Origin: SIG565 sp045540055 | GTDB lineage: Bacteria > Bacillota > Clostridia > Oscillospirales > Acutalibacteraceae | DNA: 64,000 nt | Assembly: GCA_045540055.1 (NCBI GenBank) | Contig: JAZQGO010000011.1 | Location: forward strand, 31,753 to 95,752 | Direction: 5' to 3' | Shown: piece by piece, positions 31,622-38,855 of the stretch | How positions within the stretch are numbered: position 1 is the first letter of the stretch | Layout of the letters: every line of letters begins with the position of its first letter | Position numbers and translations under genes: made by a program | The notes under the pieces: model-generated | The model's input: the letters and a program-made list of their open reading frames with translations, nothing else | Database searches by the model: none | Told to the model about the DNA's origin: nothing

Positions 31622-33724
31622 ATGAGTGATAATTGGATATGGTTGCCCGAAGTCAAATACCCTCAGTATCAGACCACTTGTTACAGTGGATTTAATAATT
31701 ACCAAAACGGCAACTATACGGTTGCTGAATTTAAAAAAGAATATTCCTTTGATAAAAAGGTAAAAACAGTATGTTTGCGTTTTAGCGCAGATACAGAGTT
31801 TCAGTTATATCTTAATGACCAAATCATCGCTACGGGCCCTGCCTGTGTTGGCGGTGATTTTATGGGTAATGAATCCCCGAGGGATAATTTTTATTATCAA
31901 GTGCTTACACTTACCCCTGATACAAATGTGCTTCATTTTTTCTCAAGGGTTAAGATGATGCCGGTGAAAATCTGTGAATATTCAAAGGGACACGGCGGCT
32001 TTATGCTGAGAGCAGATATAACCTTTGAGGATGGCACAACCACAAACGTATATACTGATGAGACATGGCTTACACGTCGTAACGGTGCATATAATACTCC
32101 ATATAGCTATGATGGCAGAATACCTGAAGATGAATATGTTTTTGCGCAGTCAACCGAAAATATATGGAATGCAACCTTGGCACCCATTGAAATCAGGTGC
32201 GAGGAAGAACTGATGCCGAAAAACAGTGAGATAGTTTTACAGCCGCATGAGCAAAGGTGTGTGTCATCAGAATTTGATATGATATATGCCGGCTTTATTA
32301 AAATTGAGGCTGTAGGCGATGGTGTTGTATTTGCGGATATTTCCTGTAAAGAGATAGACGAAGAGGGAAGCCACGAAAGTATTATTTTGAAGGGTAATCA
32401 AACCTACAGAGGCTTTGCCCTTCACAGCGTGGGTAAGTATGTTGTAAAACTTCAAAACGATTCAGACACAGTTTCAAAGGTATTTATTTCGCTGATTTCT
32501 ACATACTATCCTATCTATAAGAACGCTGAAATTCATACAAGTGACGAGCAATTAAACAAGATTTTAAAGGTTTGCCGTCACACCCTTAAATATTGCCGAC
32601 AAACCCACCATCTTGACAGTCCTCGTCATTGTGAACCGCTCGCCTGTACGGGCGACTATTATATTGAAACACTTATGACGGCATTTTCTTTCGGTGATAT
32701 GTCGTTATCGCGTTTTGATATAACACGTACCGCAGAGCTGTTGCGTCAGAATGATGGGCAGATGTTCCATACGACATACAGTCTTATCTGGGTGCGTATG
32801 CTCTGGGATGTATATATGTTTACGGGCGACATAGCTTTGTTGAGGGAGAATATCGATGCTCTGAAGCTGTTGCTGGGCCGTTTCAAACGATATATCGGGC
32901 AAAATGGAATTATTGAATCACCGCCCAATTATATGTTTGTTGACTGGATATATATTGACGAGCTTTCAATGCACCATCCGCCCAAGGCGTTAGGGCAGAC
33001 CTGTCTTAATATGTTTTATTACGGCGCCCTAAGAACAGCATTAAAGATATATAATGAAATCGGTGATGGAGCTAATGCAACCGAATGCGAGATGGCGTCT
33101 GACCGACTGAAATCGGCTATAAACGGGTTGCTTTTTGATAAGAATAAGGGACTTTACTTTGAAGGTCTTAATACCCCTACCGATGAAAAACTACTTCATC
33201 AGTTTATGCCACAAAATACCGATAAACGATACTATTTAAAGCATTCTAATATATTATCGGCATATTTTGGAGTCTGTGAAAACCCCGAAGAAATAATAGA
33301 AAAAATAATGACAGATGAATGTGAGGGTGATTATCAACCCTATTTTGCGCATTATCTGCTTGAGGCTATCTATGAAAACGGGTTAAGAGATAAATATACC
33401 TTACCGCTTATTGAAAGGTGGAAACAACCTGTGGGTGAGTGCAGTAAAGGCTTGGTAGAGGGCTTTATAACCCCCGAGCCAAACTATGGTTTTGACCACT
33501 CGCACGCATGGGGCGGAACACCGCTTTACTCCTTGCCGAAAGCGCTTATAGGCCTTAAAATAGATAAACCGGGTATGAGTGAGCTGACACTAACACCCTC
33601 GTTGTTAGGTCTTGAAAATGCGTATGTCGAGCTGCCTACACAGTACGGTAATGTCACAGTAAATCTGAATCGTGGCAAAACTGCGGTAATAAGCGCACCA
33701 AAGGAAATTAAAATCAATATTTAA
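31622..33724 (+). CDS. GH78-like (alpha-L-rhamnosidase-type) glycoside hydrolase
   Basis: 700 residues without signal peptide. The N-terminal half is a set of beta-sandwich domains (SADTEFQLYLNDQIIATGPA near residue 55 is the typical ligand-like start). The catalytic (alpha/alpha)6 barrel spans about 310-630 and includes DSPRHCEPLACTGDYYIE near residue 330, corresponding to the GH78 block DxPxRxE...GxxGD, and a HAWGG patch near 625. A C-terminal beta domain closes the protein. AGGAGG lies eight bases before the ATG. The gap to the LRAT gene is 29 bases, so it may share that transcript. Activity on rhamnosides is inferred; the family is diverse. Confidence 0.8.
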   Translation: MSDNWIWLPEVKYPQYQTTCYSGFNNYQNGNYTVAEFKKEYSFDKKVKTVCLRFSADTEFQLYLNDQIIATGPACVGGDFMGNESPRDNFYYQVLTLTPDTNVLHFFSRVKMMPVKICEYSKGHGGFMLRADITFEDGTTTNVYTDETWLTRRNGAYNTPYSYDGRIPEDEYVFAQSTENIWNATLAPIEIRCEEELMPKNSEIVLQPHEQRCVSSEFDMIYAGFIKIEAVGDGVVFADISCKEIDEEGSHESIILKGNQTYRGFALHSVGKYVVKLQNDSDTVSKVFISLISTYYPIYKNAEIHTSDEQLNKILKVCRHTLKYCRQTHHLDSPRHCEPLACTGDYYIETLMTAFSFGDMSLSRFDITRTAELLRQNDGQMFHTTYSLIWVRMLWDVYMFTGDIALLRENIDALKLLLGRFKRYIGQNGIIESPPNYMFVDWIYIDELSMHHPPKALGQTCLNMFYYGALRTALKIYNEIGDGANATECEMASDRLKSAINGLLFDKNKGLYFEGLNTPTDEKLLHQFMPQNTDKRYYLKHSNILSAYFGVCENPEEIIEKIMTDECEGDYQPYFAHYLLEAIYENGLRDKYTLPLIERWKQPVGECSKGLVEGFITPEPNYGFDHSHAWGGTPLYSLPKALIGLKIDKPGMSELTLTPSLLGLENAYVELPTQYGNVTVNLNRGKTAVISAPKEIKINI

Positions 33725-33834
33725 AATATGTTATACATATTGATGGTGTAACTAATATGTCGGTCACAGTGCAATTAAACATTATAATAATACAAAAACA
33801 GTTTAAAATTTTTTGCTTTAAAAAATAATTGCTA

Positions 33835-33863
33835 TTGTAAGATCTTTTTGTGTGTGATATACT
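33835..33863 (+). promoter_or_regulatory. Promoter of the eda-kdgK pair
   Basis: TTGTAA (33835-33840), 17-base spacer, TATACT (33858-33863), 36 bases before the KDPG aldolase start. The 175-base gap before the gene otherwise shows only an AT-rich hairpin around 33808-33830 and no coding frame. Confidence 0.75.
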
Positions 33864-33899
33864 GATTATAGAAATTTTTAAAAACGGAGTGTTTAAGTT

Positions 33900-34547
33900 A
33901 TGTCTGGTATAAATGAAGCCATTTCAAACATCGGCGTTGTTCCGGTAATTAAGCTTACTAATCCTGAGCGAGATGCCGCACCCTTGGCAAAGGCGTTGTG
34001 TGAGGGCGGCGTTGGCGTAGCTGAGGTTACCTTCCGCGCGGCAGGTGCCGACAAGGCTATTGCGCTTATGAAGCAGGCCTGTCCTGAGATGTTGGTAGGT
34101 GCAGGTACAGTTTTAACAACAGAGCAGATTGATAAAGCCATTGCGGCAGGCGCACAGTTTATTGTAACGCCCGGTCTTGATGAAGAGTTGGTTGTATACT
34201 GTAAAGAGAAGAACATACCGATTTACCCCGGTTGTACTACTCCTACCGATTATCATAAAGCTTACAAGCTTGGTCTTGAGGTGCTGAAATTCTTCCCTGC
34301 AGAGCAGTCGGGCGGACTTTCTAAAATAAAGGCTATGAGTGCTCCTTTCCCGATGTTTAAGGTGATGCCCACGGGTGGTATTTCACTTAAAAATTTAAAA
34401 GAGTACATAAGCGCATCGGTTATTTGCGCTTGCGGCGGCTCATATATGGTTACGGCAGATTTAATTGAAAATCAGAAATGGGATGAAATCACAGACCTGT
34501 GCAAGCGGTCTGTTCAAATTGTTAAGGAGGCAAGAAACAATGGCTAG
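33900..34547 (+). CDS. eda: KDPG/KHG aldolase
   Basis: 215-residue class I aldolase splitting 2-keto-3-deoxy-6-phosphogluconate to pyruvate and glyceraldehyde 3-phosphate, the last step of the Entner-Doudoroff branch. Seen: EVTFRAAGADKAI with the catalytic Glu/Arg, LVGAGTVLTTEQ, FIVTPGLDEELV, YPGCTTPTDYHKAYKLGLEVLKFFPAEQSGG with the Schiff-base lysine, and PTGGISLKN. Length is normal. Overlaps kdgK by eight bases. With the kinase next door it fits catabolism of uronates or related sugars. Confidence 0.95.
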   Translation: MSGINEAISNIGVVPVIKLTNPERDAAPLAKALCEGGVGVAEVTFRAAGADKAIALMKQACPEMLVGAGTVLTTEQIDKAIAAGAQFIVTPGLDEELVVYCKEKNIPIYPGCTTPTDYHKAYKLGLEVLKFFPAEQSGGLSKIKAMSAPFPMFKVMPTGGISLKNLKEYISASVICACGGSYMVTADLIENQKWDEITDLCKRSVQIVKEARNNG

Positions 34548-35562
34548 AATTATTACTTTCGGTGAAATAATGCTTCGTTTGGCACCTAACGGTTATTACC
34601 GCTTTTTCCAAAACGACCAGATGCAAGCCACATTTGGCGGCGGTGAAGCCAACGTAGCGGTATCACTTGCTAACTATGGTATGGATAGTGTCTATGTAAC
34701 AAAGTTGCCCAAGCACGCCATCGGTCAGGCGGCTGTTAATTCACTTCGTTATTTCGGTGTTGATACTTCAAAAATCGTCAGAGGTGGCGATAGGGTAGGT
34801 ATCTATTTCTTAGAAAAGGGCGCTTCTCAGCGTGGCTCGGTTTGTATATATGACCGTGCTTATTCTGCAATTCAGCAGGCAAGTGCCGACGATTTCGATT
34901 GGGATAGCATTTTCGAGGGTGCCGATTGGTTCCACTTTACAGGTATTACACCTGCTCTCGGACCCAATGTTGTTGAGATTTGCCGTCAGGCTTGTATAGC
35001 CGCAAAGGCAAAGGGTGTTAAAATTTCATGTGACCTTAACTACCGCGGCAAGCTTTGGACTCGTGATGAGGCAAGGGCAGCAATGACCGACCTTTGTCAG
35101 TATGTTGATGTATGTATCTCTAATGAAGAGGATGCGAAAGATGTATTTGGTATTGAGGCAGAGGATACTGATATTTACGGTGGTAAGCTGAATCACGAAG
35201 GCTACAAGTCGGTTGCAAAACAGCTGGCTGACAAATTCGGTTTTGAAAAAGTTGCCATCACACTTCGCACGTCAATTTCGGCAAGCGATAACGATTGGGC
35301 AGGTATGCTTTATGATGGCGAGAATTACTGCTTCTCAAAAACCTATCATTTGCGCATAGTTGACCGTGTTGGTGGCGGCGACAGCTTCGGCGGTGGTCTT
35401 ATATACGCATTGCTTTCGGGCAAAACAACTCAGGAGGCAATTGAGTTCGCGGTTGCGGCTTCGGCGCTTAAGCATTCAATCGAGGGTGACTACAACCGTG
35501 TAGGTGTTGCCGAGATTGAAAAGTTAGCGGGCGGCGACGGTTCCGGTAGAGTTCAGAGATAA
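34540..35562 (+). CDS. kdgK: 2-keto-3-deoxygluconate kinase (PfkB family)
   Basis: 340 residues of the PfkB ribokinase fold. The substrate loop FGGGEANVAVSLANYG is near residue 33 and the ATP/anion-hole motif DRVGGGDSFGGGLIYALLSG near 275, with the catalytic Asp. Phosphorylates KDG to the substrate of the aldolase encoded just upstream. ATG 34540 has AAGGAGG nine bases upstream inside the eda 3' end. It ends at a strong terminator. Other PfkB sugar kinases are possible, but the eda linkage makes KDG kinase the best call. Confidence 0.92.
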   Translation: MARIITFGEIMLRLAPNGYYRFFQNDQMQATFGGGEANVAVSLANYGMDSVYVTKLPKHAIGQAAVNSLRYFGVDTSKIVRGGDRVGIYFLEKGASQRGSVCIYDRAYSAIQQASADDFDWDSIFEGADWFHFTGITPALGPNVVEICRQACIAAKAKGVKISCDLNYRGKLWTRDEARAAMTDLCQYVDVCISNEEDAKDVFGIEAEDTDIYGGKLNHEGYKSVAKQLADKFGFEKVAITLRTSISASDNDWAGMLYDGENYCFSKTYHLRIVDRVGGGDSFGGGLIYALLSGKTTQEAIEFAVAASALKHSIEGDYNRVGVAEIEKLAGGDGSGRVQR

Positions 35563-35570
35563 AAATAGAA

Positions 35571-35610
35571 ACGTATTCGGCAAAACAAATATACCGAATA
35601 CGTTTTTTAT
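35571..35610 (+). terminator. Intrinsic terminator after kdgK
   Basis: Stem ACGTATTCGG (35571-35580) with CCGAATACGT (35594-35603), a 13-base loop, then a T-rich run that reaches the stop of carD on the opposite strand. Confidence 0.9.
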
Positions 35611-36113
35611 TTTAATTTATTCAATTCGTCGAGAATAAAATTTGTAACCTCATCGGGTTTAATTTCCATGGTGAAGGCAAGCTCTTGGTGAATCAATCTT
35701 TCGGCTTCATTCAATATTTTTTCATCACTTAAATAAAGCTTTTTGCCACACTGTTGTTTTTCAAGACGACAATCATACAAGGCTTTAATTATCCCCATAA
35801 TAGCTATGTGGTCACCGCTTTTAAGCGTACGCGTGAAGGCTTCTTTTCTTTGCTGCTCGTTTTCAATCCAAGCCGATTTGTTATTAGGCAGGGCGCTTAT
35901 TATATTTTTAATATCGTTTTTGGTTAGCAGTTTTCTAAGTTTTATTTTTTCAGAGTCCACAGGAACATATATTAAGGTTTTTTCGTTTTCGTACACAGGT
36001 CTTAACACATAGAATTCTCTTTCCTGATTTTTGATAATTGCTTGCTTTTTAATTTCCTCAATTTTACATACACCCATACCGGGATGCACAACGAAATCTG
36101 AACATTTAAACAT
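35607..36113 (-). CDS. carD: CarD family RNA polymerase-binding regulator
   Basis: 168 residues. The N-terminal CarD/TRCF Tudor-like domain (about 1-60: SDFVVHPGMGVCKIEEI, YVLRPVYENEKTLIYVPVD) binds the RNA polymerase beta subunit. A helical C-terminal domain (about 70-168) contacts DNA at promoters. Family members modulate open-complex stability at rRNA and other promoters. GGAGAA stands upstream of the ATG. The gene is preceded by a leader of about 95 bases with a structured segment and followed by the shared terminator region. Single gene. Confidence 0.92.
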   Translation of the reverse strand: MFKCSDFVVHPGMGVCKIEEIKKQAIIKNQEREFYVLRPVYENEKTLIYVPVDSEKIKLRKLLTKNDIKNIISALPNNKSAWIENEQQRKEAFTRTLKSGDHIAIMGIIKALYDCRLEKQQCGKKLYLSDEKILNEAERLIHQELAFTMEIKPDEVTNFILDELNKLK

Positions 36114-36209
36114 AAAGAGTTCTCCTTAAAAAAACAACAGCTTGCTACAACTGGACTTATGTTCCGCCAAGCAAACTGCACGTTGTTAGTTGTTCTATTA
36201 AATTTATTT
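36114..36209 (-). promoter_or_regulatory. Structured leader upstream of carD
   Basis: On the minus strand the predicted leader can fold with AACAA pairing TTGTT, CAG pairing CTG and CTTG pairing CAAG, enclosing a loop of about 24 bases. The stem is followed directly by seven T and then the AAGGAG ribosome binding site. This resembles an intrinsic terminator placed inside a leader, that is, a possible attenuator. The stem has bulges, and no ligand or protein motif was recognised. Confidence 0.4.
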
Positions 36210-36216
36210 CGATACC

Positions 36217-36245
36217 ATTATAACATTTTTTTATAAATAATGTAA
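36217..36245 (-). promoter_or_regulatory. Promoter of carD
   Basis: On the minus strand TTACAT (36245-36240), 17-base spacer, TATAAT (36222-36217). The -10 is perfect and the -35 moderate. Confidence 0.65.
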
Positions 36246-36314
36246 TACCTAAATTTTAAAAAATGTATATTTATTCATAATTTTGTGTTAAAATCAAATA
36301 TAGGGAGTGATTAA

Positions 36315-36737
36315 ATGTACCGTTTCTTTCAAAAGCTTTCAAATTTTATGTACGGGCGTTACGGACTCGATAACCTCGGCAGATTTTTAATAGTTATATA
36401 TATAATGTTGGCGGTTGCCAATATTTTTGTTATAGGCCGCACAGCTAAAATGATTTTGTACGGCGTACAGATGCTCGTTTTAGCGGTTATTTTGTTAAGG
36501 GTGCTGTCACGCAATATCTATGCGCGACAGAAAGAAAACAATTTTTACCTTAAAACGTTTGGTTGGCTAACCCCAAATTTTAAACTGTTATTCAGACGCA
36601 TTAAGGATATTGGTAAAAAGCGTTATCGCAGATGTCCTAATTGCAAAAGTGTTGCAAGACTCCCAATAAGGAGGGGACGTCACACCGTGCGTTGCCCTAA
36701 TTGCAGGCAGGAATACAAGGTATATATAATGTTTTAA
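36315..36737 (+). CDS. Membrane protein with C-terminal zinc ribbon
   Basis: 140 residues. Two hydrophobic helices (about 22-43 and 45-62) are followed by a basic linker and a C-terminal zinc ribbon, CPNC...CPNC with sixteen or so residues between pairs (about 113-132). The N-terminal RYGLDNLGRFLIVIYIML is reminiscent of small conserved proteins in Ruminococcaceae; I do not know their function. It precedes the mraZ promoter and ends at its own terminator, so it is not part of the division operon. The zinc ribbon faces the cytoplasm if both helices are inserted. Confidence 0.75.
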   Translation: MYRFFQKLSNFMYGRYGLDNLGRFLIVIYIMLAVANIFVIGRTAKMILYGVQMLVLAVILLRVLSRNIYARQKENNFYLKTFGWLTPNFKLLFRRIKDIGKKRYRRCPNCKSVARLPIRRGRHTVRCPNCRQEYKVYIMF

Positions 36738-36750
36738 CATTGAAGCTTTA

Positions 36751-36785
36751 AAGAGTCGAATCTGACTGATTCGGCTCTTTTTTAT
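36751..36785 (+). terminator. Intrinsic terminator before the division cluster
   Basis: Stem AAGAGTCGAATC (36751-36762) with GATTCGGCTCTT (36768-36779), one G-T pair, loop TGACT, followed by T. It isolates the mraZ promoter from upstream transcription. Confidence 0.88.
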
Positions 36786-36810
36786 TTTTTAAAAAAATCT
36801 ATAAAAACTA

Positions 36811-36839
36811 TTGATTTTTTCTGAAAAATAGTTTATAAT
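36811..36839 (+). promoter_or_regulatory. Promoter of the mraZ-ftsL division operon
   Basis: TTGATT (36811-36816), 17-base spacer, TATAAT (36834-36839). The MraZ box array begins eight bases downstream of the -10, over the transcription start. Confidence 0.85.
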
Positions 36840-36846
36840 AGTGTCA

Positions 36847-36904
36847 AAAGTGGTGAAAAGTGTCACAAATATACATTAAAGTGGCTTGAAGTGGTTAAAA
36901 TGGA
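36847..36904 (+). promoter_or_regulatory. MraZ-box operator, two arrays of 7-mers with 3-base spacers
   Basis: Array 1: AAAGTGG (36847-36853), TGA, AAAGTGT (36857-36863). Array 2: AAAGTGG (36878-36884), CTT, GAAGTGG (36888-36894), TTA, AAATGGA (36898-36904, imperfect). The 10-base period and AAAGTGK core match the operator reported for MraZ, an autoregulator of this cluster. The second array runs to the mraZ ribosome binding site. Confidence 0.85.
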
Positions 36905-36916
36905 GGTGAAAATTCG

Positions 36917-37339
36917 ATGTTGTACGGCGGTTATGACCATAACGTTGATAAAAAGGGTCGAGTTTTCATTCCTGCCAAGTTCCGCGACGACTTAGGTGAG
37001 ACATTTATTATATGCCGCGGTATAAGCGGCAAGCGTTGTCTTTGCATATATCCCTTTAGCGAATGGGAGAAATTAGTAGCAAAGATATCTGAGCTTCCGT
37101 CCTCGCAGGCAAGTGGCATTAAAAGATTTATCTTTGACGGTGCGTTTAATGTCGAATTTGACACACAGGGCAGAATACTGATTCCGCCGTCTCTCAGAGA
37201 ATATGCATCATTACAGAGCGGCGCACATTTAATTGGTATGAATTCGTATGTTGAACTCTGGGCGAGTGAGCTTTGGGCAGAAGAAGATGTATTTACTCCT
37301 GAAGATATCTTTGCCGATGCCGATAAATTCCAGCTTTAA
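36917..37339 (+). CDS. mraZ: Transcriptional regulator MraZ
   Basis: 140 residues with two SpoVT/AbrB-like swapped-hairpin domains: YGGYDHNVDKKGRVFIPAKFRDDLG (1-28) and FDGAFNVEFDTQGRILIPPSLREYA (about 77-102), each with the DxxGR motif. MraZ forms a ring that binds the repeat boxes upstream and represses or tunes its own operon. Start supported by GGAGGTGA seven bases before the ATG. It is the first gene of the cluster, 11 bases ahead of rsmH. Length is typical. Confidence 0.96.
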   Translation: MLYGGYDHNVDKKGRVFIPAKFRDDLGETFIICRGISGKRCLCIYPFSEWEKLVAKISELPSSQASGIKRFIFDGAFNVEFDTQGRILIPPSLREYASLQSGAHLIGMNSYVELWASELWAEEDVFTPEDIFADADKFQL

Positions 37340-37350
37340 GGAGACGGCAT

Positions 37351-38271
37351 ATGGAGTTTAATCATAAATCGGTTTTGTACGATGAGGTAATTACTTCGTT
37401 AAATATCAAACCCGACGGTATTTATGTTGACGGTACTGCTGGTGGGGCGGGTCACTCAAAGGGAATTGCCGAAAAGCTTGAAAATGGCTTTTTATATGCG
37501 TTAGACCGCGATCCCGATGCAGTAAAAACCGCCACCGAACGACTTAAAGGAATGCCTGCAAAGGTTATTAAGACCAATTTTAAAGACATGGATACGGTGC
37601 TAAGTGCCGAGGGCGTTGATAAGGTCGACGGTATTTTGCTCGATCTTGGTGTTTCGTCCTTTCAGCTTGATACCGCAGAGCGTGGCTTCTCGTATCATAA
37701 GGAAGCACCGCTTGATATGCGAATGAGCAAGGACGGCGTCAGTGCGGCCGATATAGTTAATAATTATTCTGTAGAAGAGCTTACAGATATATTTACAAAA
37801 TACGGTGAGGAAAAATTCTCTTACAGAATTGCACAGAAAATTGTGAAGGATAGAGAAAATACTCCCATACACACCACAACGCAGCTTGCCGATATAATCG
37901 CTTCGGCAGTGCCTGCATTCGCTCGAAGAGACGGTCATCCTGCAAGACGGTGCTTTCAGGCGTTAAGAATTGCCGTTAACGGTGAGCTTGAGAGTCTTGA
38001 AGAGGCAATCGGTAAGGCGTTCAAACTGCTTGCAAGTGACGGTGTTTTGTCAATAATCACATTCCATTCTTTAGAGGATAGAATGGTAAAGCTTAAATTT
38101 AAAGAGTTTTGCACAGGCTGTACCTGTCCGTCGGATTTTCCGATATGTGTATGCGGCAAAAAGCCAATGGGTGAGCTTGTGAACCGAAAGCCTATAACGG
38201 CAACCGATAAGGAATTAGAAGAAAATCCGCGCAGCAGAAGCGCGAGCTTACGCGCGATAAGGAAACTTTAG
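37351..38271 (+). CDS. rsmH: 16S rRNA (cytosine-1402-N4)-methyltransferase RsmH
   Basis: 306-residue SAM-dependent methyltransferase for C1402 in the ribosomal P site. Visible are the N-terminal HKSVLYDEVI, YVDGTAGGAGHS SAM motif, LDLGVSSFQLD, RRCFQALRIAVNGEL, and IITFHSLEDR. Also known as MraW. AAGGAGACGG precedes the ATG. Sits in its conserved place between mraZ and ftsL. A Cys-rich patch near the end (CTGCTCPSDFPICVCG) is usual in Firmicutes forms. Confidence 0.97.
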   Translation: MEFNHKSVLYDEVITSLNIKPDGIYVDGTAGGAGHSKGIAEKLENGFLYALDRDPDAVKTATERLKGMPAKVIKTNFKDMDTVLSAEGVDKVDGILLDLGVSSFQLDTAERGFSYHKEAPLDMRMSKDGVSAADIVNNYSVEELTDIFTKYGEEKFSYRIAQKIVKDRENTPIHTTTQLADIIASAVPAFARRDGHPARRCFQALRIAVNGELESLEEAIGKAFKLLASDGVLSIITFHSLEDRMVKLKFKEFCTGCTCPSDFPICVCGKKPMGELVNRKPITATDKELEENPRSRSASLRAIRKL

Positions 38272-38286
38272 AAAAGGGGAATTACG

Positions 38287-38754
38287 GTGGATAACGTAAG
38301 GTATTACAACGACAGTCTGGCATATGATTTTGATTTATTCATGCCACGAGAAAAGAAAAGTAATACAGATAATGTTATAAAGATGCCTGAAACTGCAGTA
38401 AAGAAGAAGCAACGCAAAAAAACAGCAGCTCGCACTGTTTCTTTAAGTGTTACTACGGTTCTAATTTCTGTTTTCTTTTTAGCTGTACTGTGCGGCAACA
38501 TATTTTTACGCTTGCGTATAAATGAAGTTGATTCGCAGATAAATGACATAAAAGAGGAAATTGTTGAACTCGAAGCCGAGCTTACAGCGCTTGATGTTGA
38601 GCTTGAAAAGATAGTTTCCTACACAAATCTCGGAAATGCCGCAACCGAACTTGGTATGAAAAAGATGGATAAAGACCAGGTGGTGTATATTCAGGTAAAC
38701 AATAAGGATGCCGCAATTACATCGACGGGCGACAGGGTAGTTTCATATGAATAA
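38287..38754 (+). CDS. ftsL: Cell division protein FtsL-like
   Basis: 155 residues: a basic cytoplasmic N-terminus (about 1-50), one membrane helix (about 53-77), then a coiled coil (about 78-115, with RLRINEVDSQINDIKEEIVELEAEL) and a short extracellular tail. This is the topology of FtsL, which joins FtsQ and DivIC and recruits the septal transpeptidase. Sequence conservation is always low; identity rests on position and layout. Start is a GTG at 38287 after AAAAGGGGAA. The N-terminal tail is longer than usual. A hairpin terminator follows 47 bases after the stop. Confidence 0.82.
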   Translation: MDNVRYYNDSLAYDFDLFMPREKKSNTDNVIKMPETAVKKKQRKKTAARTVSLSVTTVLISVFFLAVLCGNIFLRLRINEVDSQINDIKEEIVELEAELTALDVELEKIVSYTNLGNAATELGMKKMDKDQVVYIQVNNKDAAITSTGDRVVSYE

Positions 38755-38801
38755 AAGGATTATTACAAAGGTAAGATACATATAATTATATTATTACGAC
38801 A

Positions 38802-38835
38802 CGAGAGTTAAAATTTTTAACTCTCGTTTTCGAGC
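38802..38835 (+). terminator. Intrinsic terminator inside the division cluster, before the penicillin-binding protein
   Basis: Arms CGAGAGTTAAAA (38802-38813) and TTTTAACTCTCG (38815-38826), effectively a 9-10 bp stem with a small AT loop, followed by TTTTCGAGCATTTTT. It lies between ftsL and the PASTA protein gene and would reduce expression of everything downstream. Confidence 0.75.
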
Positions 38836-38855
38836 ATTTTTACGGAGGTATCGAA

